NCBI RefSeq assembly: GCF_012349115.1
Contig: NZ_PQIG01000089.1
Span: 124,001 to 188,000, forward strand
DNA length: 64,000 bases
From: Rhizobium ruizarguesonis
GTDB taxonomy: Bacteria; Pseudomonadota; Alphaproteobacteria; Rhizobiales; Rhizobiaceae
Reading direction: 5' to 3'
The position numbers and the translations under genes were made by a program. Shown piece after piece: positions 61,134 through 64,000 of this stretch. The notes under the pieces were generated by a model. The model made no database searches. It worked only from the letters and a program-made list of their open reading frames with translations, and had not been told where the DNA came from. Numbering within the stretch: position 1 is the first letter of the stretch; every line of letters starts with the position of its first letter.

Positions 61134-61736
61134 ATGGCAAAACTCTATTTCAACTACTCGACGATGAACGCCGGCAAGTCGACGATGCTGCTGCAGGCCT
61201 CCTACAATTACCAGGAGCGCGGCATGCGCACGGTGCAGCTGATCGCCGCCTTCGACGAGCGCGCCGGCCGCGGCGTCATCGGCTCGCGGATCGGCTTGGA
61301 GGCGAGCGCCATTCCCTTCGAGCCGCATGAGGATCTGTTCCGGCTCGTCGCGGCGCTGAGCGACGAAGGCGCGCCGATTTCCTGCATCTTCGTCGACGAG
61401 GCGCATTTCATGACGCCTGTCCATGTCTGGCAGCTTGCCCGCGTCGTCGACAGGCTTGGTATCCCTGTCATGGTTTACGGGCTGAGAACCGATTTCCAGG
61501 GCAAGCTGTTTCCGGCCTCGCAGGAGCTGCTGGCGATCGCCGACGAAATGCGCGAGGTGCGCACGATCTGCCATTGCGGGCGCAAGGCGACGATGGTTGT
61601 GCGGCTCGGCGCGGAAGGAAAAGTACTGCACGAAGGCGCCCAGATCGATGTCGGCGGCAACGAGAAATATGTCTCGCTCTGTCGCAGGCATTGGGACGAC
61701 GCGATGAACGGAGCCTGGATCGCCGAGCCGGTCTGA
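61134..61736 (+). CDS. tdk: Thymidine kinase (type II)
   Basis: A 200-residue kinase that salvages thymidine. Walker A is STMNAGKSTML, the Walker B-like loop FVDEAHFM, the lasso and zinc ribbon have CHCGRKA and CRRHW, and VYGLRTDFQGKLFPAS is the family's central motif. ATG 61134 follows AAGGAGAAATCGG. It is divergent from choX and is followed 74 bases later by a coiled-coil protein gene. Confidence 0.95.
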   Translation: MAKLYFNYSTMNAGKSTMLLQASYNYQERGMRTVQLIAAFDERAGRGVIGSRIGLEASAIPFEPHEDLFRLVAALSDEGAPISCIFVDEAHFMTPVHVWQLARVVDRLGIPVMVYGLRTDFQGKLFPASQELLAIADEMREVRTICHCGRKATMVVRLGAEGKVLHEGAQIDVGGNEKYVSLCRRHWDDAMNGAWIAEPV

Positions 61737-61810
61737 AGCCGGCGACGCCGCCTGTTTTCTTTAGCGCCGCAAGCGACTAGCTTGAGCAGGAGATTCCCTG
61801 GAGAGATTAG

Positions 61811-62884
61811 GTGCGCAAACCCCCGCCATTCGACAGCCAGTACGAAGCTGCAGGCAGCCTTGCCGAGAGGACTGCGGCCGAGGGAACCTATTGCGTGGCG
61901 GCGATCGGCGCCTTCAGCGGCGAGGAAACGCGGTCGGCCGACGAGGTCTTCCTGGGACAGAATGCCCGCTTCCAGGCCCATATCGCCGATGCTGCGGCGC
62001 TCGACGCCCAGCTGGCGGAGCTGGTCTTTTCTCTTGACCGGCTGACGGCCGAGGTTTCTGCCGATCTCGATAGTTTCCGGGGGCTGACGCTGCGTGAGAA
62101 GATGGCCGGCTGGGTGTCGCGCCAGCGGATGTGGCGCATGTATACCGAACGTGTGCGCGAGGCGCCGGTCATCGAGCGGCTGCTCGACCTTTTGACGAAA
62201 TCGGACGCGCTTGCCAGGCTGATCGCCGGCCAGCGCGCCTCGCTCACCGAACGGCACAGGGCAGCCGAACGCAACCTTGTCGACATTGTCGAGCAGCGGC
62301 GCCGGCTGGTCGATTCCATCGATATCGCCCGCCTCAAGATGAAGGAGCTCAATGCCAAGGCGCTGACGACGCAGGGCCGTATCGGCGTCTATGGCAACAG
62401 GGCTCATTGGGAGCAGATGGAGGCGGAACGACGGGCGCTGAAGGCGGAGGCCGAGCGAATTTCCGCCGAAGAGCACGAGATGCGAGACGACAGCCAGCGG
62501 CGCGAGCGCTTCATCGGCCTGTTCCAGGCCTTTGTCGATTCGCTGAACGGCGGGATCGCCGCCTGCAACGTGCTGCAGCGCAAGCTGTTGATAGACGTCG
62601 AGGAGCGGCTGATCATCTACCAGGCGCAGGTCGATACCGACAGGCCGGGCATGAAGGTGAGGATCAAACCGGAACTCTTTCCCGATATCGCCACGCCGAT
62701 CAGGCTGTTCGAGAAGGGCATGCTGGTCGCCCAGGATCTGGAGCGGCGTAAGAGCCGCGCCGATCTCGAATTCACAAGAAGGTTTCCGACCTATGCCGAA
62801 CCGCCGGCGGAAACATCGGGGGCGCCACTGATTAACACGGCGCGCAGGTCCCTGCGCTTTCGCCTGCCTTTCCTGCGCTCCTGA
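61811..62884 (+). CDS. Coiled-coil protein of unknown function
   Basis: A 357-residue soluble protein that I do not recognise. GTG start at 61811; CAGGAGATTCCCTGGAGAG lies upstream. Most of residues 55-265 are charged helices with heptad-like spacing (AALDAQLAELVFSLDRL, AERRALKAEAERISAEEHEM). A basic segment with WVSRQRMWRMY and a late IKPELFPDIATPIRLFEKG segment could be functional. The C-terminal RSLRFRLPFLRS is basic and hydrophobic and may touch the membrane. It precedes a DUF2333 gene on the same strand. Confidence 0.7.
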   Translation: MRKPPPFDSQYEAAGSLAERTAAEGTYCVAAIGAFSGEETRSADEVFLGQNARFQAHIADAAALDAQLAELVFSLDRLTAEVSADLDSFRGLTLREKMAGWVSRQRMWRMYTERVREAPVIERLLDLLTKSDALARLIAGQRASLTERHRAAERNLVDIVEQRRRLVDSIDIARLKMKELNAKALTTQGRIGVYGNRAHWEQMEAERRALKAEAERISAEEHEMRDDSQRRERFIGLFQAFVDSLNGGIAACNVLQRKLLIDVEERLIIYQAQVDTDRPGMKVRIKPELFPDIATPIRLFEKGMLVAQDLERRKSRADLEFTRRFPTYAEPPAETSGAPLINTARRSLRFRLPFLRS

Positions 62885-63033
62885 CCAGCAGGGCGCGGAC
62901 AATACCCCTCTTCCCAATGCTTTCATTCCGGAAAATCGAAGGGCTCGTGTTGTGCTCGGCCCATCGAGCGCATATGTGGGATGCAGCATGGCGGCAATGT
63001 CCCGATGTTCGCCTCGCCTGACAGGAGACGACG

Positions 63034-64000
63034 ATGCTTGACCGGATAGCCGGTTTTTTCAGGCTGATCGGCCAGACGATCGGCCGCTGGGCCCGCCTGT
63101 TTTCCGCCTGGGCTTTCTGGCCCTTTCTTGCCGCGCACGGCTGGTATCAGCGCCGGAGCTGGATGATTCGGCTGCCGGTCATCGCGTTCGTGGCGCTGCT
63201 GGTCGCCCTCTACGGCTATTTCTTCTGGCAGACGCAGGTCTGGACGAATTTCAACCCCGCCTTCGTCGACCAGTACCGGCTTTCGGAGCGCAAGGTCGCA
63301 GCCGGGCAGGATGTGCCGGTCGCCGAGGGGGCTGCTGCCACGGCGCCGAAGACCTGCCAGCGCTCGGCGATCGTCGATGTCGCCGCCGATCTGACCGATT
63401 TCAATGTCAACCAGAACGCATGGATCTCCTCCATGCTGCTCTACAAGATGGGCTTCTTCGGCATCGACTGGGATCACACGCCCTTCCTCGACAACAAGGC
63501 GTCGTTCCAGCGCGGCGTCAACCAGGCGGTCCGGCGGACTTCGGCGGAGCTTGTCGATACGCTCGGACGCGTGCGCGGCACATCGGGCATCAACAATGAC
63601 CTGCAGAGCGCGCGCGGCAATCTGCAGTTTGACGAAAACAGCTGGTATTTCGGGCTCAATCCCTTCGGGCCGAAGACGCCGACGCCTTCCTATTACCGCT
63701 CGGCGATCGGCAGCCTGCGCAAGTTCAACACCGATCTCGCCCTCTGCAATGTCATTTTCGACGGCCGCGCCGACAACCTGATGCAGTTTATCGACCGCAT
63801 TGCCAACGATCTCGGCGGCACCTCCGACATGCTCGCCGAGCGCTCGGAAAACCACAATCGCGGCTGGTTCGATACACGCGCCGACGACCGGTTCTGGTTC
63901 GCCTATGGCCAGCTCTATGGCTACTACGCGATCATGGCTGCCGCCCAGGCGGATTTCTCGCAGGTGGTGGCGGAACGCAATCTCGGAACGATCTGGGGCG
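63034..64000 (+). CDS. DUF2333-family membrane protein, 3' end outside the window
   Basis: The first 322 codons of a gene that runs off the right edge. ATG 63034 follows AGGAGACGACG. A transmembrane helix is at about 49-70 (LPVIAFVALLVALYGYFFW), followed by a periplasmic part with TCQRSAIVDVAADLTDFNVNQNAW-type sequence, GIDWDHTPFLDNKASFQRG and DDRFWFAYGQLYGYYAIM. This matches DUF2333, which has no assigned function. It starts 150 bases after the coiled-coil gene and may share its transcript. Confidence 0.82.
   Translation, partial: MLDRIAGFFRLIGQTIGRWARLFSAWAFWPFLAAHGWYQRRSWMIRLPVIAFVALLVALYGYFFWQTQVWTNFNPAFVDQYRLSERKVAAGQDVPVAEGAAATAPKTCQRSAIVDVAADLTDFNVNQNAWISSMLLYKMGFFGIDWDHTPFLDNKASFQRGVNQAVRRTSAELVDTLGRVRGTSGINNDLQSARGNLQFDENSWYFGLNPFGPKTPTPSYYRSAIGSLRKFNTDLALCNVIFDGRADNLMQFIDRIANDLGGTSDMLAERSENHNRGWFDTRADDRFWFAYGQLYGYYAIMAAAQADFSQVVAERNLGTIWG

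Noticed and set aside
61475..62989. 504-codon open frame on the minus strand
   Set aside because: Antisense to tdk and the coiled-coil gene; the plus-strand genes have start signals and, for tdk, full family motifs.
1..64000. CRISPR arrays, tRNA or rRNA genes, integrases, transposases with nuclease domains
   Set aside because: No regularly spaced direct repeats, cloverleaf sequences or recombinase motifs were seen on either strand by reading; the only transposon-related item is the TnpB-like fragment at 5.3-5.7 kb.

Overview
The window is a gene-dense stretch of about 61% GC chromosomal DNA from an alphaproteobacterium, most likely a Rhizobium of the leguminosarum/etli group. Markers are glnII divergent from a 63-codon gstI, a NolR-type ArsR regulator, bacA, choXWV, a bdhA-xdhA-xdhB run and a uric acid pathway that uses the membrane enzyme PuuD. 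No tRNA, rRNA, CRISPR array, prophage or intact insertion sequence was seen.

Layout. 1-2.1 kb: the end of a ureide operon (uraD 3' end, a HepT-like protein, allA, uraH, a metallophosphoesterase). 2.2-5.7 kb: a minus-strand membrane-stress operon coding for a protein with a TnpB-like N-terminal half and a PspA-like C-terminal half, an NfeD/YqiJ-like protein and a YqiK-type flotillin. 6-10.4 kb: a lipid-modification cluster related to E. coli ynbA, ynbC and ynbD. 10.4-24.2 kb: lactate dehydrogenase, guaD-puuD, a peptidase S51 gene, a LysR regulator, xdhC, xdhB-xdhA-bdhA and glpK. 24.3-30.8 kb: an ECF42-type sigma factor with its DGPF-domain partner, an AHSA1 protein, a luciferase-like oxidoreductase, methionine aminopeptidase, and a PadR regulator divergent from an MFS transporter. 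30.9-39.4 kb: bacA, a polysaccharide deacetylase, nnrU, a YfgM-like TPR protein with der, an OhrR-type regulator divergent from a secreted esterase, and a glycosyltransferase. 39.6-42.4 kb: glnII, gstI and kdgK. 42.6-48.6 kb: a small secreted protein and a complete oligopeptide ABC transporter. 48.8-57.1 kb: alpha-glucosidase, adenine deaminase, a branched-chain amino acid binding protein, an HD-GYP protein that looks frameshifted, an omega-aminotransferase and nolR. 57.2-64 kb: hugZ-like gene, choline transporter choXWV, thymidine kinase, a coiled-coil protein and a truncated DUF2333 gene.

How it works together. Adenine and guanine deaminases, xanthine dehydrogenase with its XdhC maturation factor, PuuD, UraH, UraD and AllA together cover most of the route from purine bases to glyoxylate and urea, but they lie in separate blocks. 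GlnII, gstI and the transporters fit a nitrogen-scavenging lifestyle; bacA and nolR tie the segment to legume symbiosis. Many intergenic gaps carry palindromic repeats of a few recurring families.

The most unusual item is the TnpB-like/PspA reading frame with a strong internal ribosome binding site. Next are a HepT-like protein that has lost the HEPN catalytic motif and sits inside the ureide operon, a YnbA-type phosphatidyltransferase with two Asp-to-Asn changes in its signature, and three NolR-consensus matches near nolR. Start sites were moved inward from the longest open frame wherever a ribosome binding site or family alignment supported it.
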